From NCBI RefSeq assembly GCF_037893015.1, contig NC_133666.1:662551482-662615481 (forward strand): DNA of 64,000 bases. The letters run 5' to 3'. Below are positions 10,838 to 22,400 of the stretch, one piece after another (within the stretch, counting starts at the first letter, position 1; each line of letters opens with the position of its first letter). The position numbers and the translations under genes are program-made. This DNA comes from Macrotis lagotis (taxonomy: Eukaryota; Chordata; Mammalia; Peramelemorphia; Peramelidae). The notes under the pieces were generated by a model that saw only the letters and a list, made by a program, of their open reading frames with translations, was not told where the DNA came from and did not search any database.

Positions 10838-11215
10838 TTTTTGAAAATATGTACATTTTATTTTTTCTAATTATATGTAAAAGTAATTTTAACATTTGAT
10901 TTTAAAAAATTTCGAGTTTCAAATTCTCTCCTTTCCCCTTGAGATTGCAAGCAATTTGATTTAGATTATGCATATCCAGTCATGTAAAGCATATTTCCAT
11001 ATTAACAATGTTGTAAAAAAAATACCAACCCCCCCCCCCAAGAAAAAAGGTTTTAAAAAAGATATGATTCAAACTCCATCAGTTCTCTCTCTGGAGGTGG
11101 AAAGCAGTTTTCATCATAAGTCCTTTAGAATTGTACTGGACTAAGATTGCTGTGAATAACTATAAGTCATTTCAACAGACTTCACCACTGATACTTACTA
11201 TTTGGGTTGTTAATC
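10838..11215 (-). mobile_element. L1 3' UTR, antisense
   Basis: 'ttctaattatatgtaaaagt', 'ttcgagtttcaaattctctc', 'gatttagattatgcatatcc', 'gcatatttccatattaacaa' and 'tccatcagttctctctctgg' follow the order of a marsupial L1 3' end read backwards. It probably belongs to the same element as 12775-13690, the pair being split by later SINEs. Confidence 0.75.
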
Positions 11216-11218
11216 ATC

Positions 11219-11374
11219 TTTTTTTTTTTTTTTTTTTTTGCAAGGCAATGGGGTTAAGTGGCTTGCCCAAGGCCACACAGCTAGGTGATTATTAAGTGTC
11301 TGAGGTCAAATTTGAACTCAGGTCCTCCTGACTCCAGGGCCAGTGCTCTAGCCACTGCGCCACCTAGCCGCCCC
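11219..11374 (-). mobile_element. Short A-tailed SINE, antisense
   Basis: A pure T run, 'gcaaggcaatggggttaagt', 'ggcttgcccaaggccacaca', and a head ending 'gcgccacctagccgcccc'. A well-preserved copy with a CpG still present in the head, so young. Confidence 0.95.
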
Positions 11375-11402
11375 TGGGATGTTATTCAGTAATTTAGGTG
11401 CT

Positions 11403-11622
11403 TTTTTTTCACTTTCCATGATCCCATTATGGTTTTCTTGGCAAAAATACTAGAGTGGCATATCATTTTCTTCTCCATCTCATTTGATAGATAAAGAAAC
11501 TGAGGCAAACAGGGTAAAATGTCTTACCTAGAGTCATACAGTTAGCATCTGACACTGGATTTGAACTCAGGTTTTCCTGACTTTAGGCCTCAAACTGTAG
11601 CCACTGTACCAATTAGCTATCT
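11403..11622 (-). mobile_element. Long-tail CORE-SINE, antisense
   Basis: 'ccatgatcccattatggttt', 'tcttggcaaaaatactagag', 'aaagaaactgaggcaaacag' and 'caattagctatc' at the head end. Confidence 0.85.
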
Positions 11623-11656
11623 TACCTTGGGTAGCCTCAAGAAAATCACTCAATCA

Positions 11657-11793
11657 GGGAGTGGCTAGGTGGTGCAGTGGACAGAGCACCGGCCCTGGAG
11701 TCAAGAGTCCCTGAGTTCAAATCTGACCTCAGACACCTAGCTGTGTAGCCTTGGGCAAGCCACTTAACCCCATTGCCCTGCAAAAGCCTAAAA
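11657..11793 (+). mobile_element. Short SINE with TSD
   Basis: Head 'gggagtggctaggtggtgca', CORE 'ccttgggcaagccactta'. The duplication aaaatcactcaatc / aaaatcacttaatc lies at 11642-11655 and 11794-11807. It lacks part of the 'cttaataattac' segment. Confidence 0.93.
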
Positions 11794-11975
11794 AAAATCA
11801 CTTAATCTAACTAGGACTCAGTTTCCTCTTCTACAAACCTAGAGGGTTGAACTGATGGCCTCTGATGTTTTTTACAGTTCTAGATCTTTGTATGAAATAG
11901 AGTTGAATTGAATTGATGGCAGAAGAAAATCTAGTAACTTCTTGCTTTCAGTATAAGACCAATTAATCAACCAAA

Positions 11976-11976
11976 A

Positions 11977-12024
<48 letters not shown>

Positions 12025-12045
12025 ATCTATCTATATATACATATA
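11976..12045. repeat. (TATC)n microsatellite
   Basis: About twelve tandem TATC units, then a TA-rich stretch. It abuts the 3' end of the RTE-tailed SINE at 12048, so it may have grown from that element's tail or target. Confidence 0.95.
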
Positions 12046-12047
12046 TA

Positions 12048-12367
12048 TGATGTTTGTCCTTCACTCTTGAAGAAGACCATGACATCAGGGGAGGTGATAT
12101 CATGATAAAGTGCCTGAATTGGATTTGAGTGAAAGGGGATGCTGTGCTAAGTCACTGACCTCACTTTCTCCTCCAGAACAATCTAGGTCTAATAGTCAGA
12201 TAGGAATCAGGACAAATGAAGAGGGCCCTGGATTCCAGGCCATCAGGGTTAAGTGACTTGCCCAAGGTCACACAGCTAGTAAGTGGCAACTGTCTGAGAC
12301 TGGATTCAAACTCCCATCCTTTTGATTCCAAGGCCAGTGCTCTATCTGCTGTGCCACCTAGTTGCCC
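12048..12367 (-). mobile_element. RTE-tailed SINE, antisense, near full length
   Basis: Begins with the reversed tail 'tgatgtttgtccttcactct', 'tgaagaagaccatgacatca' and passes 'gctgtgctaagtcactgacc' and 'cagggttaagtgacttgccc'. It ends at the head 'gtgccacctagttgccc'. One of the best-preserved copies of this class here. Confidence 0.92.
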
Positions 12368-12455
12368 ACACACATACCAAAAAAACAAAACATAAAGATG
12401 GGAGACAAATATTCTCTACCCTCAAGGTACTTACAACCTATAAATGTATAACAAA

Positions 12456-12505
12456 TTGCATATATATATGTATATATATATATACATATATATATGTATA
12501 TATCA
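12456..12505. repeat. (TA)n/(CATA)n microsatellite
   Basis: Alternating TA with CATA and GTATA interruptions. Confidence 0.9.
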
Positions 12506-12689
12506 CATACAAAACCAATATGAGATTTTGTTCACTATAGTTGTAATTCTTCATCACATTTTTCATGTCTGCCCTAACTTGGAACTTTTTGACTAACTTC
12601 TCTCCCATGCCCTATGAGTCAGGTACCTTCCCAGAGACCAATTCCTCCCAACTCTTCAACTTCCTTTTGAGTTTTGACTTCCTTAATAG

Positions 12690-12774
12690 TTTGGAAGCTC
12701 CTTGAGGACAGGGACTGTTTTTTTTCCCCTAATTTATATCCCGAACAGCACAATTCCTGGCCCTTAATATATAC
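12690..12774 (+). mobile_element. L2 3'-end fragment
   Basis: 'ggaagctccttgaggacagg', 'gactgttt' and 'cagcacaattcctggccctt' are the L2 terminal block. Confidence 0.6.
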
Positions 12775-13690
12775 TTGAAAAATGTTTATTGACTATTGGA
12801 CTATATAATAAGCCAAGAAGGGTAGGATGGATCAATGCTTTTCTGGTTCTGCTCATCTTACTCAGTATCAATTCACATAAGTCTTTCCAGGTTTTTCTGA
12901 AATCCTGTCCTTCATGATTTCTTATAGAACAATAATGTTCCATCACATAAATATACCACAATTTGTTCAGCTGTTTCCCAATTGATACCTTCAATTTCCA
13001 ATTCTTTGTCACTACACAAAGAGCTCTATGAATATTTTTGTGCTGGTGGGCTTTTTGCCCTTTTTCATGATCTCTTCAGGATATAGACCTAAATATTTAG
13101 TAGTGGTATAGCTGGATCAAAGGGTATGCACATTTTTATTGCCCTTTGGGCATAATTCCAAAATGCTCTCCAGAAAGGTTGGATCAGTTAATAACTCCAC
13201 CAACAGTGTATCAGTGTCCTTTCTCCCCCATCACCTTCAGCATTGATCATTATTCTTTTTTGGTCATATTGGCCAATCTGAGAGGTATGAAGTGGTACAA
13301 CAAAGATTCTTTAGTTTGAATTTCTCTAATCAATAATGATTTAGAGCAGTTTTTCCTAGGACAATATACAGTTCCATGTCTTTGTCTGAGAATTGTCTTT
13401 CCATATCCTTTGACCATTTATCTAATAAGGAATGATGATTTTAAAAAAAATTTCACTCAGTTCTCTATATTTTTTAGAAATGAATCCTTTATCAAAACCA
13501 CTAGTTGTAAAAATTGTTTCCCAATTCATTACATTCATTTTAACCTTGGCTGCAGTGAGTTTTGTATGTGCAAAAAATTTATAATTTAATGTAATCAAAA
13601 TTTAAAAATTTGTTTTTTATAATGTTCTCCATCTCATCTTTGGTCATACACTGCTCTCCTTTCCACAGAATTTCACCACAACTTTTAAAT
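12775..13690 (-). mobile_element. L1 ORF2 C-terminus and 3' region, antisense
   Basis: The minus-strand frame 12764-13012 contains 'LWYIYVMEHY' and 'SIRNHE', which correspond to the conserved C-terminal L1 ORF2 block 'LWYIYTMEYY..IRKNE'. Upstream (higher coordinates) the sequence follows the antisense L1 order 'ctggatcaaagggtatgcac', 'caccaacagtgtatcagtgt', 'gccaatctgagaggtatgaa' and 'gaccatttatctaataagga'. The frame is broken by stops beyond 13012. Confidence 0.85.
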
Positions 13691-13783
13691 ATGACTAGCT
13701 GACTTTAATATATAGTACTCTAGTTGCCTGTTTTGTGCTTTACCTGAGCCTGGGATGTGACATATTGGGAGTACAGGTAGTGG

Positions 13784-13960
13784 TGGTATTTATTTCTAGA
13801 GAAAGAAGAATCAACACCAATGAGAAACTAAATACTGAAAAGGCCAAGAGACTTTACAGAGCCAGCTTCCATATATAGACAGAATGAGATTCATCAAAGA
13901 CCCCATCATGCTTCAATGCAGACAGAATCTAAAAAAAGTGAATTGAGCTCTGGGAGCGGC
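13784..13960. repeat. Unrecognised interspersed repeat, copy A
   Basis: The run 'ctagagaaagaagaatcaac', 'actaaatactgaaaaggcc', 'tttacagagccagc' has a diverged partner at 16226-16335. I do not know the family; no coding potential seen. Confidence 0.45.
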
Positions 13961-14290
13961 AGAGTGCTTTGCAACCTCAGTAGATATTAGGGAAGCTTTC
14001 TAAAATGCTAAAATCCACAGCTGAGCATTTCCAAAAGTGCTTCCTTAATCCAGTCAGCATGGAAGTGGATGTTTTCCTTTCTAGTTTGGAGACCAGGTTC
14101 TGTCACCTTCAAAGATGAAGTTCCCAGAAAGTCCCTAATAAAATATAGCATAAAAATAGAGCTTTTCCCTAAGAAGCCTACCTGAAAGTATTCTTTCTGG
14201 GACCCATGACAGCTCACAGTTGGCAGAATAGATCAGGAATTTGATGCTTCAGAGAAAAAAGAATAAAAACCAACTCATGTTTTAAGGAAA
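13960..14290. other. No recognised feature
   Basis: Apparently unique DNA. A 69-codon minus frame (14008-14217) lacks splice context and resembles nothing I know. Confidence 0.4.
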
Positions 14291-14505
14291 GGGAATATGG
14301 GAGAGCAGAGAGAGAATCAAGCATAAGGTTAGGAAGTCCTGGGCTCAAATTCCACTTATTACAGAACTAGCTGTAAAACCCTAGACAAGTCATTTCAGTT
14401 ATCTCAGGCTTAGTTTCTTCATCTGTAACATGGGGATAATAATAATGATAATAACAGCACATTTTTTGCAAACTTCAAAATCTATGTAAATTTTAGCTAT
14501 TCTTT
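14290..14505 (+). mobile_element. MIR, sense
   Basis: 'gggctcaaattccacttatt', 'gacaagtcatttcagttatc', 'tagtttcttcatctgtaaca' and 'tggggataataataatgata', plus the terminal 'gtaaattttagctattc'. Nearly full length. Confidence 0.85.
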
Positions 14506-14640
14506 AACCCCTCCAAGTCAAGTCTGTGTGACTATAATTTGAACAAAGTTTTTGATCCCTTTGTAGAAAATTTACCCAGAGAATATTCCCCTACACCAAG
14601 GAATGTTGGCATCCTGAGACAAAGCCTTAGTGGCTTAATC

Positions 14641-14693
<53 letters not shown>

Positions 14694-14829
14694 TTGAAAA
14701 GTAGTGGGGTTAATTGACTTGCCCAAGGCCACACAGCTAGATAATTATTAAGTGTCTGAGACAGATTTGAACTCAGGTCCTCCTGATTCCAGGGCTGGTT
14801 CTCTATCCATTGTGCCACCTAACTATCCC
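14641..14829 (-). mobile_element. Short SINE, antisense, with (TTA)n-expanded tail
   Basis: The usual T-rich 5' edge is replaced by about 17 TTA repeats (14641-14693), followed by 'ggggttaattgacttgccca' and the head 'gtgccacctaactatccc'. The flanks 'ggcttaatcttt' and 'ggtttaatcttt' look like its target duplication. The TTA run therefore belongs to the element's A-tail, read as (TAA)n on the minus strand. Confidence 0.92.
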
Positions 14830-14839
14830 TGGTTTAATC

Positions 14840-16225
14840 TTTATTAAAGCTCCATCTATTTCACTGAAATTCCAGACCCATTGAAGGTCCATAGTGTAGC
14901 CTGGACCCAGTTGCAATATAAATAATTTCAAATGAACCTATGTATGGAAAACATGTAGAAAAGTCCCTACCCTTCCTTAATGTGATAGCAAAGTTTCACT
15001 CCCACTTTTCACCCTAGGCCCAAACACTGCTCAGATAATATCTTCAGGCAGTGATTTTTAAAAGTTAGATTTACTTTATCTTAAATGATGATTAAAAAAA
15101 CTCAGCTTTGGGGGATTTGTTCAGAATCAAGCCCTGGACACAAAGGCTGCTTATCAAAGAACTGAATTTCTATTTTCCTGGAGCCAAGAAGGAGGCCTGG
15201 ATGGTCTCTAATCCTTTTGCTCTTCCTCCTCAAAAAAGTTGGATGCCTTGATTGCTATCTTTCTTGGTCCACTGAAGATAGTCTGTCATTGTGACTTTCC
15301 CTTTTTTTCTGGTCATCACACCTTCTAATCTCAGTCCATAGGGGTTCTCATGGATGAGCTTCTTTTACAAAAACAGTCTCTGACTTTTCCATCTCACAAT
15401 CTTCATCAAACCCAGAGATCTCTGAATGCCTCTATGCCTTGTCCCAGGGTCCTAGCTATGAAAGCATCAAGATCTACATGGGCCAATTGGGGCTGGTTAG
15501 ATAGAGAGGCTTTTTAGCATCTTTGCTATATAGGATGAGAGCCTCCCTGGAATTCTGGAACTGCTGTGGTTTGACTTTCATACTGTTGAAATAGAGAAAT
15601 AGATTTTCGATAGAACTATTTCAGAGCAAAGAGTTGCAATAGCTATGTGAGGTTTTCCTAAAAGATACCCCTCATCTCCCACCACTTCCCTAACTAAGTC
15701 TGGTTGGTTCTCAGGTCCATGGTCTTTATTTTCTCCTCAGGTGGCTATTATCCCCTTCCTGGGATTGCCAACTTCCCCAGCTTTCTTTAATGTAGCCTTC
15801 TGGACTCTGCAACAATTTTTTTTAAAGCTTCCTGAAATAATGGGAAAATAGCCTATGGTGGAAACAGAAATAAGGAGTAGCATGACTTGTTGAAGATGCT
15901 GTCCTTGTGGAACATCTGTTTCCAACATTAAGCTTTGGCCTGAGAGGCAAACCGAGGATAATAGATGTAAAGCACTGACCTGGGGGAGTCAGATGACCAG
16001 GGTATAAATGCCAACTCCAGAGTTTTCAAATTATGATGTTCTATGATTCCCATTATTATTCTATGACCTAAGTCCTAGCTTACCTCACTCCTAAGCATTT
16101 CAAGCATATCTCTCTTTTTTAACCTTTTAACATGGAGGTTAGACTTCCATTTATGGAGATCTGACAACCACCTCTCTCTCTATTCTGCCTGAAGCTAGAG
16201 GATAATATAGTGGGGGTGGGGTCAG
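14840..16225. other. Long mostly unclassified stretch
   Basis: About 1.4 kb with no confident repeat apart from a weak MIR-like patch near 15960-16060. Open frames (15737-15928 minus; 16119-16382 minus) are short, with no known domain and no paired splice sites that I could see. Confidence 0.4.
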
Positions 16226-16335
16226 GATGGGATTTCATCCTAGAGAAAGGAGAATTAAGATTAATGTGGACTAAACACTGATAAGGCCCCAAAGAGGACA
16301 TTCCAGAGCCAGCATTAGACCCCAACAAACAATAG
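16226..16335. repeat. Unrecognised interspersed repeat, copy B
   Basis: 'ctagagaaaggagaattaag', 'ctaaacactgataaggcccc' and 'cattccagagccagc' align in order with copy A at 13784. Confidence 0.45.
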
Positions 16336-16689
16336 TGCAAACTGAAAAAAACTGTGAATGAATTCCTTGGATTGGTACCCACAGGATACTCAATGGATCA
16401 TGCTATCCTCAATCCCAAACTAGAAGGGACCTCTGAAACCATGGTCTGATGCAGATTTTAAACTTTTTTGAGTTAAGACCCCCTTCATAATTGGAATGGA
16501 CACTTTGTCAGACTAATATAAAATAAATAAGTTAAATACACATAATAACAAAGGAAATTAAATATACTAAAATAGTTGTTTTTATAGCAAAAAAACCCAA
16601 ATTTTCATGTGCCAGATTGAGAGAATTTCTGTTCTAGTCTGGTTCAGGTTTTTAATCAGATGAGGAAACAGAGGTTCAGGGAAGATGAA

Positions 16690-16830
16690 TAAAATTGTTC
16701 AAGGATAATGGAACCATAGATCCATAAAAGGAATCTCCGAGGCAATCTAGTCCAATATTGTCATTTTACAGATGCAGAAACTGAGACCTGAAAGGTCAAA
16801 TCACCTGCCCAAAGGCAGAGAGAAAAATGT
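16690..16830 (-). mobile_element. MIR, antisense
   Basis: 'gtcattttacagatgcagaa', 'actgagacctgaaaggtcaa', 'atcacctgcccaaagg'. Confidence 0.75.
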
Positions 16831-16859
16831 CTAAGGTCCTGGGTATAGCTATGCTGTGT

Positions 16860-17430
16860 AAGAAACCAGGGATCCTTCAAGGTGAAGGTGAGAAAGCAGT
16901 GCATTCCAAAGAGGGAAGAACACCTGTGCAATGATACTAAGGAAGGAAATGGAATTCATTTGCTTTGGGAAATTTTGCCTGGTTTGTTTGTTAGCTAAGA
17001 GCTAATGGAACAAATTATCTATAAAAGTACATGAAGGGAAATAATGTGAAATAAGGAATAGGAAGCTAAGTGGACATCTTTAAATAACAGGATCAAAATT
17101 TTGTATTTTGTTCCTAAGGCAATAGTAAAACTCTGAGGAATTTTGAGTAGAGGAGTAAAATGACCTCTCCAAGTGTTTTAGATTATTTTTATTTGAATGG
17201 ACTATAGATTTTAGAAGGGCAATACTTGAATCAGGAAGACTAGTTAGAAAGCTATTGCAAAAGTCCAGATAAGAGGTGACAACCTGTCATAGGGTAATGG
17301 AAAGTGAGAAAATGTGAATACAGTGATAGGTGATTGTTACAAAATATTTTATGGCTGTTGAACTGATAAAACTAGACTATTTGGATATGGGGAAAGAAGG
17401 GAAAAAATGAGATTGATGACACCTCCTTAG
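16860..17430 (+). mobile_element. Mammal-wide LINE-like repeat, sense
   Basis: 'gcagtgcattccaaagaggg', 'aggatcaaaattttgtattt', 'taaaactctgaggaattttg', 'agagtaggag' style phrases and 'gaaagctattgcaaaagtcc' parallel the copies at 27600-28380 and 35230-36140. I know the block from many mammal genomes but am not sure of its name. Confidence 0.6.
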
Positions 17431-17922
17431 AAAAAATAAATGTGCTCATCTGCAAACTTCTTGAATGTGAGGTTTTACTGTTCTTCCCTATGTTTGCTCT
17501 TCTCCTTAGCTCTCAGGAAGTTAGTCTATCTGAAGATACCACTACCAGTCCTTCAATATCAAAGAGGACCATGCCACCCCACCAAGTGATTGGTGGCATG
17601 AGTTGCACAGTTATGTTTATTATAGTAAGTTGGTATAGTAAGTTTATTATAGAAAGTTGCCTGTGCAAGACAACTTTCTCACTTGGGTTTACCTGAATTG
17701 TTCCACTCCATGGCTTGACTCCTGCACCCGCCATGCCATCTCTAAGTGAGGCTATGGGGAACTTGGGCTGTGATCTCTTTATTAAGAGATAAATGGTACT
17801 TTGTTGGTTTTAGGATTACATCTCTTATTTGAATTTCCCAAGAAGTAATACTGACCCAAATGCACACAGACACTGTGATGTTGCTTATGAAAACCTCAGA
17901 TTAGTCTTGATGATTCATCATG

Positions 17923-18283
<361 letters not shown>

Positions 18284-18299
18284 TAATGAACTATTTCAT

Positions 18300-19365
18300 C
18301 ATGCCTATATGCATGGTTCCCAAGCTTTCAATATGTTCTTAAGAATTTCAGGTGATTTATAAAAAAACATGTTTGAGTCATCAAAGAAAAGGAGGGCAGC
18401 TAGACTGCTTGGTTTTTTTTTTCTCTAGGGAGACTGTGTGTGGAGTTGGGAGCATATTTTTGGTTCCTGATAGGAATTTTTCTCCTAGTGGTTGGTTAGA
18501 CTACAAGATGAATAATTGATGTAATTGGACCAGACTTAGCTCTTTCCTGAGGGGAGGGAGGAGGGATGCCAGTAGCTAAGAATATCTAGAAGAGGGATTC
18601 TAAACCTGAGGACCACAGACTTTTTAAAAAATTGATTATATTTTAATATAATTGCTTTCCTTTGTAATCATATATATTTTATTCACTAAAAATACTTTGA
18701 GAAAGGGTCCATTAGCTACTTTAGTTTACCAAAGGAATCCATGATACACAAAAAAAATCTAAGAATATAGAAATCGAATGAGACAATATCTGTGAAGCTC
18801 ATAACAGAGTGGCTAGGTGCTTTTCAAATGTTTAATCCTTCCTTAGCAGGAGTAATACATCTATAGGAGTATCTACATACACATGACAAATGAGTCAACC
18901 ATTCCATGTGGTGATACTTTATCTTATCTATTCTTTATGAGTTCATTCAAAGATTACTGGGGTCAACTTACCCAGGACTGGTATGTTCCTTAAAGTCTCC
19001 AGCTCCTATAAGGTCCCATATGGACCTACCACCCTCAGATCACATTGATCAGTCTATAGTTCTAGACAGACTTGAATTTCTTCGACTGTGTCTCCCTATA
19101 TGCCTTCCTTTCATGAGAACCACACTGAGCTTACCTTTGGGAAACAGTAGGATAGATGGATCATAGTGGTGTCAAAAATCAAATGGAAATGAGGGCCTCT
19201 AATATATATGCTAGGATCTCTGTAGTCTGCATATTGATTTGGTTTTAAAACAACATTGTCTATGGTTTGTTTTAATTATTTTGTTAATTATTTCCTGATT
19301 ACATCTTCATCTGGTTAGGACAGCCTTCCAGAGTCTTGAGGCACCATATGTTTTACACTTCTATT
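18300..19365. other. Largely unclassified intron DNA
   Basis: Contains old LINE/MIR traces (for example 'gagacaatatctgtgaagct' and 'gtgcttttcaaatgtttaat' near 18780-18835, a MIR 3' end) but no feature of substance. Confidence 0.4.
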
Positions 19366-19367
19366 AT

Positions 19368-19770
19368 AGTGGATAGAGAGCTGGGCCTCAGGTCAGAAAG
19401 TTGTTAAATCATTCAGTTGTGTCTGACTCTAATGATCCATGAACCATAGTTTGCCAATGCTGCAGTCCATGGGGTTTACTAGTAAAGATACTGGAGTAGT
19501 TTGCCATTTCCTCTCCAATGGATTAAGGACAGGTTAAGTGACTTGCCCAGGGTCACACAACTTGAAAGTATCTGAGGTTGGACTTCAACTCAGGTTTTCC
19601 TGATTCCAGGACCAGCGAACTATCTAGCTGCCCATATATAAAATGAAAAGACTATGATTGTGATTAGTTGTCTGATTCAGTTAACTTTTTCCTATCTCAA
19701 TTTCTTCACCTGTAAAATTAAGGGTTGAATTCAATAATCTCCTAGGTCCCTGCCAGCTTTTTATCTTTAG
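19368..19770 (+). mobile_element. MIR split by a later SINE
   Basis: The head 'tagtggatagagagctgggc', 'ctcaggtcagaaag' is on the left of the SINE at 19390-19634. The MIR 3' half 'tcaatttcttcacctgtaaa', 'aggtccctgccagc' resumes on the right. The insertion order is thus MIR first, SINE second. Confidence 0.65.
19400..19634 (-). mobile_element. Long-tail CORE-SINE, antisense, nested
   Basis: 'aatcattcagttgtgtctga', 'gatactggagtagtttgcca', 'tgacttgcccagggtcacac', and a head ending 'ctatctagctgccc'. Confidence 0.88.
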
Positions 19771-19794
19771 ACTCATGATCTATTGGCAATAAAA

Positions 19795-19915
19795 TATAGT
19801 CCTTGAGATTAGAGATTATTGCTTTTCTGACTTTCTCACCTAATACCTAGCATAGGGCCTGGCACACTGTAGGTGCTTAATAGCAGTTAATTGAATGATT
19901 GAATGTGAGCTTGTG
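19795..19915 (+). mobile_element. L2 3'-end fragment
   Basis: 'agagattattgcttttctga', 'ctagcatagggcctggcaca' and 'ctgtaggtgcttaatagcag', then 'gaatgattgaatg'. L2 terminal block. Confidence 0.65.
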
Positions 19916-20189
19916 TTTGACAGTAATGGTTTCTATGCTATCAGCAGGTTAAAGGTGAATATTGCCATTGATGTATTCCTTGACATCTAAAATTGGACTA
20001 GCATGGAGTTCACTGACAGACTTTTCATTCTCTCCAATTTCTCTTGAATCTTAAATTTGCATTGCTTGGCAACCCCTAGCATTATTTGTTTAAATATCAG
20101 GTCCCTTAAGATTTCTAAGTTCCCTTACAGAAACTTGTCCATGCAGATCAACACCTGTTTTGTATCTTAATAATGTTGGAGAATTTCCC

Positions 20190-20285
20190 AAGGACAATGA
20201 GAGGTTGAGAGACTTACCTAGGGTCACACAGTTACCAGGGATCAGAAGAAATACCACATGGACCCAGGTTTTTCTGACTCCAAGA
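20190..20285 (-). mobile_element. MIR fragment, antisense
   Basis: 'tgagaggttgagagacttac', 'ctagggtcacacagttacca' and 'cccaggtttttctgactcc'. Confidence 0.65.
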
Positions 20286-20499
20286 GAAACTCTCTGTTTA
20301 GAATACCACAGCTCCTGTTTGTTGATTGAATGATTGATTGGTTAGTAGACTCTAAGATGCCCCACATGAGCAGATTCACAGACACCCCACATAGCTTTCC
20401 CTCCCTCTCTTTCCATTGTTCTTCAAAACCCCGTACACTTAGGGTACACTGGATTTTCACCTACATACAATATCTCATGTCATTTCCTGTCACAAAATT

Positions 20500-20960
20500 A
20501 TCTTAGTGTCAGTTGTGAATCATGAGTTGACCTATCTGGTGACTGGCTACTATCTCCTCCCAGACCATCAATTAGAAAATATTGGCATGTGCTCTTATGA
20601 AGCGCTGAAAGAAAACCCAAAATCAATCTTCCAATAAAAAAGGACCATGGACAGTTGCCTAGTGACAGCAGGTTAGTTATTATGCCATTCATTATGGGAG
20701 GTATGGGTGTGATTGTATGCTTTGGAACAACAGCAACGGGATGAGGGCTGGCTGCTGTTAACCAACACACTTTTAAAGCTACCACATTTTCCCCTGGTGC
20801 ATCCTTCCCTCTACCTGGGCCTAGACTGTTTCTCCTTTCAGGCTATTACTATTTCCATTACAGGGGAAGACAAGGCCATTTATCTTGAATAGGTAATTAT
20901 TTGAATTTGCTCTTCTTCAGCACCTTTGTTCTGATGAGTTTTCGAGCACTGTTCCCTGGC
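20500..20960. other. Repeat-free island
   Basis: No recognised repeat; moderate GC with phrases such as 'ggacagttgcctagtgacag' and 'cagcaacgggatgagggc'. Could be a conserved non-coding segment; there is no gene evidence. A 95-codon minus frame (20498-20785) has no recognised domain. Confidence 0.3.
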
Positions 20961-21044
20961 AATCTCTCTGGGCTCTGGCTGGAAGGGGGTTGAGGGGTCA
21001 CATTCCCACTCTGTTCTTTGCCTCCAGCTGTTCTCTCATCCAAA

Positions 21045-21310
21045 GAATCTTAGAGTGAAGAGGAACCTCAGAGGCCCTCGGTCCAACCAGTTCTCCAATA
21101 AAAATTCCTTCTTACAACCTTCCCACCCCCCAGCAAACAATTATCCAGCCATTACTTAAAACCCCCTGGTGAGGGCAGACCCACCACCTCCTGAGGCAGC
21201 ACAATTCCACTTTTACATAGCTCTAATTACTAGGAAGTTTTTTCCTACCTTCCTACTTTAAGTGGAACTCTGCCTCTGTGCAACTCTGAGTAAGTATTCT
21301 TAGTTCTGCC
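21045..21310 (-). mobile_element. CR1/L3-like LINE 3' fragment, antisense
   Basis: 'ggaacctcagaggccctcgg', 'tccaaccagttctcc', 'tatccagccattacttaaaa', 'cacaattccacttttacata', 'gctctaattactaggaagtt' and 'aactctgcctctgtgcaact'. The full antisense CR1-clade order is present. Confidence 0.82.
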
Positions 21311-21682
21311 CTAGGGAGACCAAGCAAAACACATGTAATCAGATATTAAATGCTTACTGTATACTACATGCTGGAAGCGTATGCCTTACAAATCTAAGTC
21401 ACCTTGATCAAGTCACAGCTCAGTATCATGGGGAAAAAAAACCCTTTTCTAGTTTTGTAACTCTAGGCAAGTCACTGCTGGGGAAGGTGGAGGGCACCTG
21501 GGGAGAGGCTGGGGGGAAAGAATGTTAGATGCAGAACCAGAAGAGAGTAATTAAGCATTCAAATAGATTTGCAGTTTCATATACAATCATCTTTTTTTCC
21601 CTATTCTGCTATTATAGTAATGCTTGTTTTATTTCTTGAGTTCAGAATAAAATAAATAAAATTTAAAAAAAATAAATACTTT

Positions 21683-21822
21683 GGGGCAGTTAGGTGGCAG
21701 AGTGGATAGAGCACTGGCCCTGGAGTCAGGAGTCCCTGAGTTCAAATCCGGCCTCAGACACTTAATAATTACCTAGCTGTGTGACCTTGGGCAAGCCACT
21801 TAACCCCATTTGCCTTGCAAAA
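21683..21822 (+). mobile_element. Short SINE (SINE-1 of the duplicated locus)
   Basis: Head 'ggggcagttaggtggcagag', CORE 'gtgtgaccttgggcaagcc', 3' end 'ttgcaaaatcctaaaac'. It is one parent of the hybrid SINE at 22191. Confidence 0.95.
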
Positions 21823-21892
21823 TCCTAAAACAAAAATATACTATAATACGCAAAAATAAATAAATAAATGGAGCCTACTATGTGCAACTCAC

Positions 21893-22033
21893 TATTTTTT
21901 TGTTTTCTTACAAGACAATGGAGTTAAGTGACTTGTCCAAGATCACACAACTAGTATCAAGTGTCTGAAGCTGAATTTGAATTCAGATCTTCCTGACTCC
22001 ATTGATATACTCATCATCCACCTAACTGTCCCC
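21893..22033 (-). mobile_element. Diverged SINE, antisense (unit A copy)
   Basis: 'gttttcttacaagacaatgg', 'agttaagtgacttgtccaag', then a decayed head 'atccacctaactgtcccc'. Its duplicate is at 22401-22541. Followed by MIR-like 'tgattctcataagaacccta'. Confidence 0.8.
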
Positions 22034-22190
22034 CACTACCTAGCTGCTTCTGTGCAAAGTACTTTATTTAAAAAATCTCTTTTGATTCTCATAAGAACCC
22101 TATGAGATAAATGCTGTTTTTATTTTTATTTTATTGCTGAGAAAACTGAGAAAACTTGCCCCAGGATCACACAATTAAGAATGTATGATG

Positions 22191-22332
22191 GGGGCAGCTA
22201 GGTGGCATAGTGGATAAAGCACCGGCCTTGGAGTCAGGAGTACCTGGGTTCAAATCCAGTCTCAGACACTTAATAATTCCCTAGCTGTGTGGCCTTGGGC
22301 AAGCCACTTAACCCCATTTGCCTTGCAAAATC
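22191..22332 (+). mobile_element. Hybrid SINE (SINE-2)
   Basis: The 5' part, including 'ggcatagtggataaagcacc' and 'gtgtggcc', is identical to SINE-3 at 22699. The 3' end 'ttgcaaaatcctaaaac' is identical to SINE-1. It is preceded by SINE-3's target sequence (aagaatgtatgatgg, 22177-22191) but lacks it downstream. This is the chimaera expected from SINE-SINE unequal recombination. Confidence 0.93.
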
Positions 22333-22400
22333 CTAAAACAAAAATATACTATAATACGCAAAAATAAATAAATAAATGGAGCCTACTATGTGCAACTCAC

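Noticed and set aside
11976..12045. Regular repeats that could be taken for a CRISPR array
   Set aside because: Tetranucleotide microsatellite without spacers, in a mammalian intron.
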